From assembly GCF_004365705.1 (NCBI RefSeq), contig NZ_SOBN01000002.1, positions 1,364,001-1,428,000 of the forward strand: a DNA stretch of 64,000 nucleotides. The letters are read 5' to 3'. This document shows, in pieces, positions 9,171 to 18,158 of this stretch. Origin of the DNA: Streptomyces sp. 846.5 (lineage in GTDB: Bacteria > Actinomycetota > Actinomycetes > Streptomycetales > Streptomycetaceae). The translations under genes and the position numbers were made by a program. A model generated the notes under the pieces. It made no database searches. It saw nothing but the letters and a program-made list of their open reading frames with translations, and was not told the DNA's origin. The first letter of the stretch is position 1. Each line of letters begins with the position of its first letter.

Positions 9171-10259
9171 ATGCCTCCCACCTCGAACGGCCTGCCCTGC
9201 ATGCTGATGCGTGGCGGCACCTCCAAGGGCGCCTACTTCCTGGCCGACGACCTGCCGGCCGACCCGCAGGAGCGCGACCGGCTGCTGCTGCGGGTCATGG
9301 GCACCCCCGACCCCCGGCAGATCGACGGCATCGGCGGCGCCCACCCTCTGACCAGCAAGGTCGCCGTCGTCTCCCCCTCCGCCGATCCGGACACCGACGT
9401 CGACTACCTGTTCCTGCAGGTCGGCGTGGAGGCGGCGACCGTCTCCGACCGGCAGAACTGCGGCAACATCCTGGCCGGCGTCGGCCCCTTCGCGGTCGAA
9501 CGCGGCCTGGTCCCCGCCGTCGACGGGCAGACCCGCGTACGGATCCGGATGGTCAACTCCGGCGCCCTGGCCACCGCCTCCTTCCCCACCCCCGGCGGCA
9601 CCGTCGACTACGACGGCACCACGGCCATCAGCGGGGTACCCGGAACCGCCGCCGCCGTGCTGCTGGACTTCGCCGACACCGAGGGCTCGGCCGGCCACGG
9701 CCTGCTGCCCACCGGCAGGCTCCGCGACCTCGTCGACGGCGTCGAGGTCACCTGCATCGACAACGGCATGCCGGTGGTCGTCGCGGCCGCCGCCGACCTC
9801 GGCGTCACCGGTTACGAGACGCCCGCCGAACTCGCCGCCGACACCGCACTCGTCGCCCGGATCCAGTCGCTGCGGCTCAAGGCCGGCCAGCTGATGGGCC
9901 TGGGCGACGTCACCGACGCCCCCGTCCCGAAGACCACCCTGGTCGCGCCGCCACGGGACGGGGGCACCGTCAGCACCCGCACCTTCATACCGCTGCGCCC
10001 GCATGCCTCGATCGGCGTGCTCGGCGCCGTCACCGTGGCCACCGCGGTGCTGCTGGAGGGAGCGGTCGGACACGACCTGGCCCGGCTGGCCGCCCCCGGC
10101 GCCCCCCTCGGCATCGAACACCCCACCGGCCGGCTGGACGTCGTGGTCGAGATCGATCTCGACACCGGCATCGCCCCGCCCCAGGTGCGCCGCTCCAGCC
10201 TGGTGCGCACCGCGCGCAAACTGTTCGACGGCACCGTCTTCCCCCGCCCGCGCCCCTGA
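9171..10259 (+). CDS. galD: PrpF-fold tautomerase, GalD-like (4-oxalomesaconate tautomerase)
   Basis: 362 residues of the PrpF/diaminopimelate-epimerase fold. The N-terminal MLMRGGTSKGAYFLADDLP and the block QNCGNILAGVGPFAVERGLV, with the conserved Cys, are typical; RMVNSG follows. Known relatives isomerise methylaconitate (PrpF) or the 4-oxalomesaconate keto/enol forms (GalD). No methylcitrate-cycle genes are nearby, while GalB- and GalC-like genes are directly upstream, so the GalD role is preferred. AGGAAGG lies before the ATG, 18 bp after the galC stop. Confidence 0.8.
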   Translation: MPPTSNGLPCMLMRGGTSKGAYFLADDLPADPQERDRLLLRVMGTPDPRQIDGIGGAHPLTSKVAVVSPSADPDTDVDYLFLQVGVEAATVSDRQNCGNILAGVGPFAVERGLVPAVDGQTRVRIRMVNSGALATASFPTPGGTVDYDGTTAISGVPGTAAAVLLDFADTEGSAGHGLLPTGRLRDLVDGVEVTCIDNGMPVVVAAAADLGVTGYETPAELAADTALVARIQSLRLKAGQLMGLGDVTDAPVPKTTLVAPPRDGGTVSTRTFIPLRPHASIGVLGAVTVATAVLLEGAVGHDLARLAAPGAPLGIEHPTGRLDVVVEIDLDTGIAPPQVRRSSLVRTARKLFDGTVFPRPRP

Positions 10260-10286
10260 ACCCAGCCCAGTAAGAAGGCCTCCACC

Positions 10287-11249
10287 ATGGCACCCAAGCA
10301 TGAGATCGCCCACCTGGCCCATGTCGAACTGCTCACGCCCGAGCCGGAGAAGAGCCTGGACTTCTTCACCCGGATCATGGGCCTGACCGAGAACGGCTCC
10401 GACGGCGACTCGGTCTACCTGCGCACCTGGGACGACTACGAGCACCACTCACTGAAACTGACGGACCATCACACCTCGGGCATCCGCCGCACCGGACTGC
10501 GGGCCGGCAGCCAGGAGGCCCTGGAGCGCCGGGTGAAGGCCGTCGACGAGGCGGGCCTGGGCATCGGCTGGCAGGACGGCGACCCCGGCCTCGGCCCGAC
10601 CTACCTCTTCCGCGACCCGGACGGCCACGAGTTCGAGCTCTACTGGGAGAGCGAGTGGTACCAGGCGCCGCCGGAGTTCGCCCCCGCGCTGAAGAACCAG
10701 CCCCAGGCCTACCCGGGCCGCGGGGTCGGGGTGCGCCGTCTGGACCACATCAACTACCTGGCCGCCGAGGTCGAGTCCTCCTCCGAGTTCGTCCGGGACG
10801 TGCTGGGCGCCCACACCACCGAGGAGATCCTGCTCGACAACGGGAACATCGGCGGGCGCTGGCTGACCTTCACCAACAAGTCCTACGACCTGGTCTACAC
10901 CCGGGACTGGACCGGCAGCCGGGGCCGGCTGCACCACATCGCCTTCGCCACCGACACCCGCGAGGACATCCTCCGCGCCGCCGACATCTTCCTGGAGAAC
11001 GGCGTCCACATCGAGACCGGCCCGCACAAGCACGCCATCCAGCAGACGTTCTTCCTCTACGTCTACGAGCCCGGCGGCAACCGGATCGAGCTGTGCAACC
11101 CGCTGACCCGGCTGGTGCTGGCGCCGGACTGGAAGACCATCACCTGGACCGAGGCCGAACGCGCCAAGGGCCAGGCCTGGGGGCTGAAGACGATCGAGTC
11201 CTTCCACACCCACGGCACCCCGCCGGTGGAGCCGCCATCGGTCGGATGA
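10287..11249 (+). CDS. Two-domain type I extradiol dioxygenase (VOC superfamily), candidate ring-cleavage enzyme of the gal operon
   Basis: 320 residues with two vicinal-oxygen-chelate domains (about 1-130 and 150-290), the architecture of catechol 2,3-dioxygenase. The Fe(II) ligands are visible at His154 (RLDHINYL), His216 or His217 (RLHHIAF) and Glu268 (GGNRIELCNP). Their spacing matches the His153/His214/Glu265 set of the catechol enzyme. A Tyr before the Glu is also kept. Gallate cleavage in described pathways uses unrelated LigB-fold dioxygenases (GalA, DesB). No such gene is present here, so this protein probably supplies that step. Substrate is inferred from neighbours only. Confidence 0.8.
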   Translation: MAPKHEIAHLAHVELLTPEPEKSLDFFTRIMGLTENGSDGDSVYLRTWDDYEHHSLKLTDHHTSGIRRTGLRAGSQEALERRVKAVDEAGLGIGWQDGDPGLGPTYLFRDPDGHEFELYWESEWYQAPPEFAPALKNQPQAYPGRGVGVRRLDHINYLAAEVESSSEFVRDVLGAHTTEEILLDNGNIGGRWLTFTNKSYDLVYTRDWTGSRGRLHHIAFATDTREDILRAADIFLENGVHIETGPHKHAIQQTFFLYVYEPGGNRIELCNPLTRLVLAPDWKTITWTEAERAKGQAWGLKTIESFHTHGTPPVEPPSVG

Positions 11250-11256
11250 CACCGGC

Positions 11257-11286
11257 TAGCATGAGAGAAACATTATTGTCGCCAAT
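11257..11286 (+). promoter_or_regulatory. Putative autoregulatory promoter and operator of the GntR gene
   Basis: A -10-like TAGCAT (11257-11262) is followed by ATTGTCGCCAAT (11275-11286). The latter keeps both outer half-sites of the ATTGTTGACAAT palindrome found between the MFS and galB-like promoters. It would lie just after the start of transcription, 13 bases before the GntR start codon. Repression by the encoded regulator is inference. Confidence 0.5.
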
Positions 11287-11299
11287 CTGGGGAGTGGGC

Positions 11300-12001
11300 A
11301 TGGCTACGCGCGCTGACGCGGCAGGAACTGTGGGAGCCGTGGGAGTCGTGGGGCCGACGGTGGCCGACACCATCCGGGAGGCCATCACCAGCGGGGAGTT
11401 CGCCCCCAACCAGCGGCTGGTGGAGGCCGAGCTGTCCCAGCAGTTCGGCGCCAGCCGGGCCGCGGTCAGGAACGCGCTGGCCCAGCTGGCCACCGAGGGC
11501 CTGGTCGAGCGGATCCAGAACCGCGGCGCCCGGGTCCGCGCCGTCTCGCTGGCCGAGGCCATCGAGATCACCGAGGTCCGGATGGTGCTGGAGGGCCTGT
11601 GCGCGGCCAAGGCGGCCGAACGCGTCACCGAGGACGACCGCACTGAGCTGCGGGAGATCGGCGCCGGCATGCAGGAGGCCGTGGCCTCCGGCGACGTGTT
11701 CGGGTACTCCGACCTCAACCGCCGGCTGCACGCCCGCATCCTGGCCGTCAGCGGCCAGACCACCGCCTGCGCCGTCCTGGAGCGGCTGCACGGGCAGAAC
11801 GTCCGGCACCAGTTCAAGCTGGCCATGCACCCGGGACGGCCCACCGTCTCGCTGCCCCAGCACCTGGCCGTCATCGAGGCCGTGTGCTCGGCGGACGCCG
11901 AGGCCGCCGAGGCCGCCATGCGCACCCACCTGCGCAGCGTCATCGAGACCCTGCCCGAGGTGGACAAGGACCGGCCCCGCCGGGCGCTCGCCGGAGCGTG
12001 A
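11300..12001 (+). CDS. GntR/FadR-type transcriptional regulator of the gal-type module
   Basis: 233 residues. A winged helix-turn-helix lies at about residues 15-80 (GEFAPNQRLVEAELSQQFGA, SRAAVRNALAQLATEGLVER), followed by an all-helical FCD ligand-binding domain (about 90-215) with Asp and His residues that commonly bind metal. The ATG at 11300 is chosen for the GGGGAG seven bases upstream. Family members respond to organic acids from the pathway they control. The matching 12-bp sites before this gene and in the divergent promoter make it the likely local repressor. Confidence 0.85.
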   Translation: MATRADAAGTVGAVGVVGPTVADTIREAITSGEFAPNQRLVEAELSQQFGASRAAVRNALAQLATEGLVERIQNRGARVRAVSLAEAIEITEVRMVLEGLCAAKAAERVTEDDRTELREIGAGMQEAVASGDVFGYSDLNRRLHARILAVSGQTTACAVLERLHGQNVRHQFKLAMHPGRPTVSLPQHLAVIEAVCSADAEAAEAAMRTHLRSVIETLPEVDKDRPRRALAGA

Positions 12002-12014
12002 AGCCGGGTCTGGT

Positions 12015-12047
12015 GAAGGGGTCCTGACTGTTGGTCAGGACCCCTTC
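12015..12047 (+). terminator. Hairpin terminator after the GntR gene
   Basis: GAAGGGGTCCTGAC and GTCAGGACCCCTTC form a perfect 14-bp stem with the loop TGTTG, placed 13 bases after the GntR stop and before the convergent SDR stop. There is no clear T-run, as is usual in actinobacteria. It could act in both directions. Confidence 0.85.
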
Positions 12048-12068
12048 TGACTGCCTCGGCCGATCGAC

Positions 12069-12827
12069 TCAGCCGATCGACTCCGAGCGTTGGACGGTCC
12101 CGGTGATGCCCGCGGCGTCCTGCCCGGCCAGCAGCACGGCGGCCCTGGCCATCGCCTCCGGGGGTTCCACCGCCTCCGGCGGGATCTCCCGGCCGCCGCC
12201 GCTCGCGGCCCAGCCCTCGGTGAGCACCACCCGGGACGGAGCCAGGCAGTTGACCGCGATGTTGTCGGGCTTCAGGTCGGCCGCCAGCCCCAGGTAGAGG
12301 CGCTCGACGGCGGCCTTGGAGACCCAGTAGGCGTTGGCGCCCCGGTCGGTCATACCGACCCCGCCGGTCGTCACCGCCACCAGCGAGCCGCCGCCGCCTG
12401 CCCTGAGGTGCGGGATCACGGCCCTGGTCACCAGGAACACCCCGGTCAGGTTGACGTCCAGGCAGAGCTGCCAGCGCTTCAGCGGCGTGGTCTCCACCGG
12501 GCCGAGCCAGAGCACCCCGGCGTTGGCGATCAGGATGTCGATCCCGCCGAACTGCTTGACCGTCGCGGCCACGGCCGCCTCCACCGAGTCCTCGGCGGTG
12601 ACGTCGCAGGGGACCGCCAGGGCGCGGCCGCCCGCGTCCGTGATCCGTTCCGCGACCGCATGGATCGTGCCGGGCACCCGTCCCTCCTGCTCGGAGCGGG
12701 CCGCGACGGCGACCGAGGCCCCCGCCTCCGCGAGGGCCAGCGCGACCGTCCGGCCGATGCCCCGGCTGGCACCGGCGACGAACGCCACTTTTCCAGCCAG
12801 CGGCTTCCCCTCCAGCGGGCCGCTCAC
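12069..12827 (-). CDS. Short-chain dehydrogenase/reductase (SDR)
   Basis: 252 residues of the classical SDR fold. The nucleotide site reads GASRGIG near residue 19, NAG follows in the middle, and the active site is YWVSK. An Arg in the stretch after the second strand (AARSEQ) suggests NADP(H) preference. The C-terminus ITGTVQRSESIG lacks the common VDGG ending, as in some 3-oxoacyl or 2-hydroxyacid relatives. Its start overlaps the stop of the upstream SDR by 4 bp, so the two are cotranscribed. Substrate unknown. Confidence 0.85.
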   Translation of the reverse strand: MSGPLEGKPLAGKVAFVAGASRGIGRTVALALAEAGASVAVAARSEQEGRVPGTIHAVAERITDAGGRALAVPCDVTAEDSVEAAVAATVKQFGGIDILIANAGVLWLGPVETTPLKRWQLCLDVNLTGVFLVTRAVIPHLRAGGGGSLVAVTTGGVGMTDRGANAYWVSKAAVERLYLGLAADLKPDNIAVNCLAPSRVVLTEGWAASGGGREIPPEAVEPPEAMARAAVLLAGQDAAGITGTVQRSESIG

Positions 12828-13588
12828 TTCGGCGGGAACCTGAGGCCGCCGTCGAGGCGGATGACCTCGCCGTTGAGGTAGCCGTTCTCGCAGATGTGCT
12901 GGACCAGGGCCGCGTACTCGGGCGACTGGCCCATCCGCTTGGGGTGCGGGACCTGGGGACCCCAGTAGGCCTCCAGCTGGTCGCCGGCCTTCCCGTAGGC
13001 CGGGGTCAGGAAGGTGCCCGGGGCGATGGTGACCACCCGGATGCCGAGCGGCGAGAGGTCGCGGGCGGCGACCAGGGTCATGCTCACCACCCCGCCCTTG
13101 GCTGCGGCGTAGGGCAGTTGGCCGATCTGGCCCTCGTAGGCCGCGATCGAGGCGGTGTTGACGATGACGCCGCGGTCGCCGCCCTCGGCCGGCTCCTGCT
13201 TGGCGATGGCGGCCGCGGCCAGCCGCAGCACATTGAAGACTCCGGTGAGGTAGACCTCGATCGTGGTCCGGAAGCCCGCCAGGTCCAGCGGTTCGCCGGT
13301 CTTGCCGATCAGCCGCCCGCCGCTGGCGGGACCGCCGTGGGCGTCCACCGAGATCCGCAGCGGCCCCTGCGCCGCCGCCTCCTCCATCGCCGCCCTGACG
13401 TCGCTCTCGGAGGTGGCGTCGGTCCGCACGTAGCGGATCCCCAGCTCCTGCTCCAGCACCTTGCCCTTCTCGTCGGCGAGGTCGGCGACGACCACCTTCG
13501 CCCCAGCCGCGTGCAGGCGACGGACGGTGGCTTCGCCCAAGCCTCCCGCGCCGCCGACCACGACCGCGGAACTCCCACTGATCTGCAT
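12824..13588 (-). CDS. SDR, type II 3-hydroxyacyl-CoA dehydrogenase-like
   Basis: 254 residues. GGAGGLGEA is the nucleotide loop, Asp in VVVADL indicates NAD, and YAAAKGG is the active site. The C-terminal [19 protein letters not shown] block is a hallmark of the HSD10/type II 3-hydroxyacyl-CoA dehydrogenase group, which oxidises 3-hydroxy-2-methylacyl-CoA and related thioesters. This fits the acyl-CoA ligase, thiolase and racemase encoded divergently. It is the first gene of the minus-strand pair and shares a 54-bp divergent promoter region with the ligase. GAGGGAAG lies upstream of the ATG. Confidence 0.86.
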   Translation of the reverse strand: MQISGSSAVVVGGAGGLGEATVRRLHAAGAKVVVADLADEKGKVLEQELGIRYVRTDATSESDVRAAMEEAAAQGPLRISVDAHGGPASGGRLIGKTGEPLDLAGFRTTIEVYLTGVFNVLRLAAAAIAKQEPAEGGDRGVIVNTASIAAYEGQIGQLPYAAAKGGVVSMTLVAARDLSPLGIRVVTIAPGTFLTPAYGKAGDQLEAYWGPQVPHPKRMGQSPEYAALVQHICENGYLNGEVIRLDGGLRFPPK

Positions 13589-13627
13589 GAAGGCTTCCCT
13601 CTCTTGCGAACAGTACTCTTGAGGTAG

Positions 13628-13642
13628 GAGAATAGCATTCTC
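13628..13642. promoter_or_regulatory. Operator site A, GAGAAT-AGC-ATTCTC
   Basis: A perfect 6+6 bp palindrome with a 3-base centre lies directly against the ATG of the acyl-CoA ligase and 40 bases from the divergent SDR start, so one protein could control both units. The same sequence recurs at 20610, 51558, 60759 and 62025. Confidence 0.75.
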
Positions 13643-15079
13643 ATGAATATCACCATGGTCCTTGAGATGGCGGCTTCGGCAGGCGATCGGACGGCGGTGA
13701 CGGCAGGCGGCCGTTCACTGACCGCCGGGGAACTGCTGCGGCTCGCCCATGCAGCCGCCCACCGATTCCGGCACTACAGAGCCGTGCTGTACCTGGGTGC
13801 CAACCACGCCACCTACCCGGTCGCCCTGTTCGGCGCGGCCGTGGCCGGTGTCCCCTTCGTCCCGCTCAACTACCGGCTCGGCGACGAGCAGTTGACCGGC
13901 CTGCTGGCCCGCCACCCCGGCGCCCTGGTGCTCCGTCCCGCGGATCTGGACGCCCTGCTCGACGCCCCCGAGCCGGCGTCGGCGGACCCCCTGGACCCGG
14001 CTCCCCAGAAAGAGGATGCCGTTGCCGTCCTGCTCTACACCAGCGGGACGACCGCCGCGCCCAAGGCCGCCGTGCTGCGCCACCGGCACCTGCTCGCCTA
14101 TGTGCTGAACACCCAGGAGTTCCAGTCCTCCGCGGAGGACGACGCCGCGCTGGTCGCGGTGCCGCCCTACCACGTGGCCGGGCTGATGAACCTGCTGACC
14201 AACCTCTACTCCGGCCGCCGCGTGGTCTACCTCGACGCCTTCGACGCGGAGCAGTGGCTGCGGACCGTCCGCCGGGAGCGGGTCAGCCACGCGATGGTGG
14301 TGCCCACGATGCTGGCTCGCATCGTCGCCCAGGTCACCGGCGACGACGCCGAGACGCCCACCCTGCGCAGCCTCGCCTACGGCGGCTCGCGGGCCCCGCG
14401 GCCGGTCGTGGAACTGGCCCTGCGCAAGTTCCCGGGCACCGGCTTCGCCAATGCCTACGGGCTGACCGAGACCGCCTCCTCGATCGCGGTACTGGGCCCC
14501 GAGGACCACCGCGAGGCGCTGGCCTCCGACGACCCCGCCGTTCGGGACCGGCTCGGGTCGGTTGGCCGGGCCCTGCCCGGCATCGAGATCCAGATCCGCA
14601 CCGAGGACGACAAGCCGGTCGAGGACGGGACCACCGGGCTGGTGTTCGTCCGCGGCGACCAGATCTCCGGCGAGTACGGCGGACGCAGCGCCCTGGACCC
14701 GGAGGGCTGGTTCGCCACCCGGGACCGCGGCCGGCTGGACGCTGACGGCTACCTCTTCATCGAGGGGCGCGCCGACGACACCATCATCCGCGGTGGCGAG
14801 AACATCGCCCCCGCCGAGATCGAGGACGTCCTGCTCTCCTTCCCCGGGATCACCGAGGCCGCGGTGCTCGGAGTGTCGGACCCCGAGTGGGGGCAGCGGA
14901 TCGTCGCCGTCCTGGTCGGCGCCGGGGACGCGGAGGAGATCCGACAGTGGGTCAGGGACCGGCTGCGGTCCTCCAAGACGCCCGACGCCGTCGTGTTCCG
15001 CACCGAACTGCCGAAGACCGACACCGGAAAGCTGCTGCGCCGCACCCTACTGGCCGAACTGGAGACCACCCATGCCTGA
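13643..15079 (+). CDS. AMP-forming acyl-CoA synthetase (FadD-like)
   Basis: 478 residues of the adenylate-forming family. The phosphate-binding loop LLYTSGTTAAPKAA lies at residues 131-143, YGLTETAS in the middle, then a GWFATRDRGR hinge, and the C-terminal catalytic lysine in KTDTGKLLRR. At 478 residues it is shorter than most fatty-acid ligases (about 520-550), mainly in the N-terminal lid. It would activate a carboxylic acid intermediate as the CoA thioester for the thiolase and racemase genes that follow with overlapping starts. The ATG follows operator A at once; GGTAGGAG is 12 bases upstream. Confidence 0.88.
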   Translation: MNITMVLEMAASAGDRTAVTAGGRSLTAGELLRLAHAAAHRFRHYRAVLYLGANHATYPVALFGAAVAGVPFVPLNYRLGDEQLTGLLARHPGALVLRPADLDALLDAPEPASADPLDPAPQKEDAVAVLLYTSGTTAAPKAAVLRHRHLLAYVLNTQEFQSSAEDDAALVAVPPYHVAGLMNLLTNLYSGRRVVYLDAFDAEQWLRTVRRERVSHAMVVPTMLARIVAQVTGDDAETPTLRSLAYGGSRAPRPVVELALRKFPGTGFANAYGLTETASSIAVLGPEDHREALASDDPAVRDRLGSVGRALPGIEIQIRTEDDKPVEDGTTGLVFVRGDQISGEYGGRSALDPEGWFATRDRGRLDADGYLFIEGRADDTIIRGGENIAPAEIEDVLLSFPGITEAAVLGVSDPEWGQRIVAVLVGAGDAEEIRQWVRDRLRSSKTPDAVVFRTELPKTDTGKLLRRTLLAELETTHA

Positions 15080-16211
15080 AGCAGTCCTCGTGTCCGCCCT
15101 GCGCACCCCCGTCGGCACCTCCTTCAAGGGGACCCTGCGCGACACCAACGCCTTCGACCTGGGCCACCACATCGTCAGCGCCGCGGCCGAGGGGCTGGAC
15201 CCGGCCCTGATCGACGACGTGATCCTGGCCGAGGGCCTCTACGGCGGCGGGGTCATCGCCCGGCACGCCGCGATCACCGCCGGGCTGACCGCCGTCCCCG
15301 GACTGGCCCACAACCGGCACTGCGCGGCGAGCCTGGCCTCGGTCCAGAGCGCGGCCGCGAGCATCCGGGCCGGCATGGACCAGCTGGTCATCGCCGGCGG
15401 GGTGAACTCCTCCTCCACCGGGCCCCGGTCCCGGATCAAGGTCGACGGGGAACTGGTCGACTGGAACCCGCCGACCCACCCCGACCGTCCCGACGCCCCC
15501 AATCTCGACATGTCGATCACCGTGGGCTGGAACGCCGCCGTCCGGGCCGGGATCACCCGTGCCGAGATGGACGCCTGGGCGCTGCGCTCGCACCGCAACG
15601 CCGTGCGCTCCATCGACGCGGGCCACTTCAAGGAGGAGATCGTCCCGATCGAGACCGTGCACGGGCTGTTCTCGGTCGACGAGCACCCGCGCCGGCAGAC
15701 CAGCGCCGAGAAGCTGGCCGCGCTGAAGCCGCTGCACCCGGAGATCGAGGGCTTCAGCATCACCGCCGGCAACGCCGCCGGGGTCAACGACGGCGCAGCC
15801 GCGCTGGTGGTCGCCAGCGACCGGCTGGGACTGCCGGCCCTGGCCACCGTCCGGGCCTGGGCCTCGGTCGGCGTGGACCCCGCCGAGACGGGTCTGGCCT
15901 CGGTACCGGCGATCAAGAAGGCGCTGGCCCGAGCCGGTCTGTCGGTTTCCGACGTGGACCTGTTCGAGATCAACGAGGCCTTCGCGGTGGTGCCGGTCGC
16001 CGCCTGCCGGCTGCTCGACATCGACCCGGAGCTGGTGAACGTCAACGGCAGCGGCTGCTCGCTGGGCCACCCGATCGCCGCCACCGGCGCGCGGATGCTG
16101 GTCACCCTGGTGCACGAACTGCGCCGCCGCGGCGGCGGGGTGGGCGTGGCGGCGATGTGCGCGGGCGGCGGCATGGGCTCGGCCACCGTCGTCGAGGTCC
16201 CGGCGCCGTGA
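15072..16211 (+). CDS. Thiolase (acetyl-CoA acyltransferase family)
   Basis: 379 residues, beginning at an ATG that overlaps the ligase stop by 8 bp. The nucleophile is Cys84 in [23 protein letters not shown] is present, and the C-terminal pair is kept as [17 protein letters not shown] (His) and CAGGGMGSA (Cys). All residues for thiolytic cleavage of 3-oxoacyl-CoA are therefore present. With the 3-hydroxyacyl-CoA dehydrogenase encoded next door it completes a beta-oxidation tail. It overlaps the next gene by 4 bp (GTGA). Confidence 0.92.
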   Translation: MPEAVLVSALRTPVGTSFKGTLRDTNAFDLGHHIVSAAAEGLDPALIDDVILAEGLYGGGVIARHAAITAGLTAVPGLAHNRHCAASLASVQSAAASIRAGMDQLVIAGGVNSSSTGPRSRIKVDGELVDWNPPTHPDRPDAPNLDMSITVGWNAAVRAGITRAEMDAWALRSHRNAVRSIDAGHFKEEIVPIETVHGLFSVDEHPRRQTSAEKLAALKPLHPEIEGFSITAGNAAGVNDGAAALVVASDRLGLPALATVRAWASVGVDPAETGLASVPAIKKALARAGLSVSDVDLFEINEAFAVVPVAACRLLDIDPELVNVNGSGCSLGHPIAATGARMLVTLVHELRRRGGGVGVAAMCAGGGMGSATVVEVPAP

Positions 16212-17323
16212 GCGACGGACACGCCGGTCCCCTCACCGGCCTGCGTGTCCTGGAGCTCGCGGGGCTGGGACCCGCTCCGCACGCCGCCATGGTGCTGGCC
16301 GACCTCGGCGCCGACGTGGTGCGGGTCGAGCGGCCGTCCGGGCGGGCCCTGCGGCTCGGCCCGGACGGCGCCACCGACATCGTGCTGCGCGGCCGCCGCT
16401 CGGTCGTCGCCGACCTCAAGCAGCCCGAAGCCCTGGCCCTGGTACGGGAGTTGGCGGCCAGGGCGGACGTGCTGGTCGAGGGTCTGCGGCCGGGGGTCGC
16501 CGAGCGGCTCGGGGTCGGCCCGGAGGAGTGCCTGCAGCGCAATCCCCGGCTGGTCTACGGCCGGATCACCGGCTGGGGGCAGACCGGTCCGCTGGCGCAG
16601 GCTCCCGGGCACGACCTCAACTACATCGGCCTGACCGGCGTGCTCCACGCGCTGGGCCGGGCCGACCGTCCGCCGGCTCCCCCGCTCAATCTGGTGGGCG
16701 ACTTCGGCGGCGGATCGATGCTGCTGGTCGTCGGCGTCCTGGCCGCGCTCTGGGAACGGTCACGCTCAGGAGCCGGGCAGGTCGTCGACGCCGCCATGGT
16801 CGACGGGACCGCCCTGCTGGGCCAGATGACGCTGGCCCTGCGCGGCATGGGCGCCTGGTCGGACCAGCGCGCCTCCAACCTCCTGGACGGAGCGGCCCCG
16901 TTCTACGACACCTACACCTGCGCGGACGGCCGCTATGTCGCCGTCGGCGCACTGGAGCCGCAGTTCTTCGCGGCCCTGCTGGACGGACTGGGGCTGGATC
17001 CGGCCGCGCTGCCCGCCCAGGACGACCGTGAGGGCTGGCCGGTGCTGCGGGCCCGCTTCACCGAGCTGTTCGGCTCCCGTACCCGGGACGAGTGGGCCGC
17101 GCGGTTCGCCGGGACCGATGCCTGTGTCACTCCCGTGCTCACCTTCGCGGAGGCGGGCGCGCATCCGCACCTGGTGGCGCGATCCACCCTGGCCGAGGTC
17201 GACGGCGTGCTCCAGGCCGCACCGGCCCCGCGCTTCTCCCGCACCCCCAGCGCGCGGCCCCAGGCCCCGGGCGTGCCGGGGGCGGACACGGAGGCGGTGC
17301 TCAAGGACTGGTGCCGGCTGTAG
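16208..17323 (+). CDS. Alpha-methylacyl-CoA racemase-like protein (class III CoA-transferase fold)
   Basis: 371 residues from the GTG at 16208, which overlaps the thiolase stop. The CaiB/BaiF fold opens with [22 protein letters not shown]. Unlike transferases, it has His135-Asp136 in [14 protein letters not shown] and Asp165 in [10 protein letters not shown]. The spacing of 30 equals that of the His126/Asp156 acid-base pair of mycobacterial alpha-methylacyl-CoA racemase. It would invert the configuration at a 2-methyl carbon so that beta-oxidation can go on, implying methyl-branched acyl-CoA intermediates. A CoA-transferase function is less likely. Confidence 0.85.
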   Translation: MSDGHAGPLTGLRVLELAGLGPAPHAAMVLADLGADVVRVERPSGRALRLGPDGATDIVLRGRRSVVADLKQPEALALVRELAARADVLVEGLRPGVAERLGVGPEECLQRNPRLVYGRITGWGQTGPLAQAPGHDLNYIGLTGVLHALGRADRPPAPPLNLVGDFGGGSMLLVVGVLAALWERSRSGAGQVVDAAMVDGTALLGQMTLALRGMGAWSDQRASNLLDGAAPFYDTYTCADGRYVAVGALEPQFFAALLDGLGLDPAALPAQDDREGWPVLRARFTELFGSRTRDEWAARFAGTDACVTPVLTFAEAGAHPHLVARSTLAEVDGVLQAAPAPRFSRTPSARPQAPGVPGADTEAVLKDWCRL

Positions 17324-17324
17324 T

Positions 17325-17341
17325 GCTGACTTACCGTCAGC
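17325..17341. terminator. Short hairpin between convergent stop codons
   Basis: GCTGAC-TTACC-GTCAGC forms a 6-bp stem that spans the 13-bp gap and runs into the SDR stop codon. It is small, so its role as a terminator is uncertain. Confidence 0.35.
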
Positions 17342-18110
17342 GAGCCGTCCAGCCGCCGTCGACGACCACCGTCTGCCCGGTGACATAGCTCCCGGCGTCG
17401 CCCACCAGCCAGAGCACCGCGCCGACGATGTCGTCGGGGGTGCCCTCCCGCGGCAGCGGGGTGTTGCGGCGCAGGTACTCGGCTGCGCGCTCGCTCTCGT
17501 AGAGCGGGCCGGTGATCTCGCTGCGGAAGAAGCCCGGGGCCACCGTGTTCACCCGGATCGAGTACCGCGCCCACTGCACCGCCAGCTCAGCGGTCAGCCC
17601 GGACAGTCCAGCCTTGCTCGCCGCGTAGGACGCCTGCGGGATGCCGGGGATGCCGACCCGGCCGCTGATGGAGGAGACCTGGACGATGCTGCCCCGGCCG
17701 ACGGCGCACATGTGCGGGAAGACGGCCTGCGCCAGCAGCAGCGGGGCCACCAGGTTGAGGTCCAGGGTCCGGCGGACCCCGTCCAGCGGCTCGTTCTCGG
17801 CCCGCTCGCTGTTGAACATGTTCCCGGCCGCGTTGACCAGGATCTCCGGCGGCCCCAGGCCCTCGACCACGGCCGGGACGACCGAGCCGATCCGGTCGGA
17901 ATCCGACAGGTCGCAGGCCACGGCGAGGCCGCCGATCTCCTTGGCCAGTTCCTCCAGCCGGTCCTGACGGCGCGCCACCACGGCCACCCGGGCGCCGAAC
18001 GCGGCCAAGGTGCGGGCCACCGAAGCCCCCAGTCCTGAGGAGGCGCCGGTCACGATCGCGACCCGTCCCTCCAGGCCGAACATCCGTACTGCCGCATCCG
18101 GGTCCGACAC
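17337..18110 (-). CDS. Short-chain dehydrogenase/reductase
   Basis: 257 residues from the GTG at 18110, backed by GGAGAGG about 6 bases upstream. TGASSGLG, NAAGN, the catalytic Ser in VSSISG and YAASK are all in place, and the protein ends in VTGQTVVVDGGW. Arg-Arg after the second strand (ARRQ) points to NADP(H). It is last in the ligase-GntR-SDR unit read leftwards. Substrate unknown; reduction or oxidation of a ring or chain hydroxyl is plausible. Confidence 0.88.
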   Translation of the reverse strand: MSDPDAAVRMFGLEGRVAIVTGASSGLGASVARTLAAFGARVAVVARRQDRLEELAKEIGGLAVACDLSDSDRIGSVVPAVVEGLGPPEILVNAAGNMFNSERAENEPLDGVRRTLDLNLVAPLLLAQAVFPHMCAVGRGSIVQVSSISGRVGIPGIPQASYAASKAGLSGLTAELAVQWARYSIRVNTVAPGFFRSEITGPLYESERAAEYLRRNTPLPREGTPDDIVGAVLWLVGDAGSYVTGQTVVVDGGWTAR

Positions 18111-18158
18111 GTGGGCCTCTCCGAGTTCTTGGGGATTCCTGTTTCGCCGTCCGCCAGG

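Noticed and set aside
8298..10448. Long minus-strand open frame (716 codons) opposite the gal genes
   Set aside because: Translation is Gly/Val/Asp/Gln-rich with no domain; it is the antisense shadow of galB-D, whose motifs are clear.
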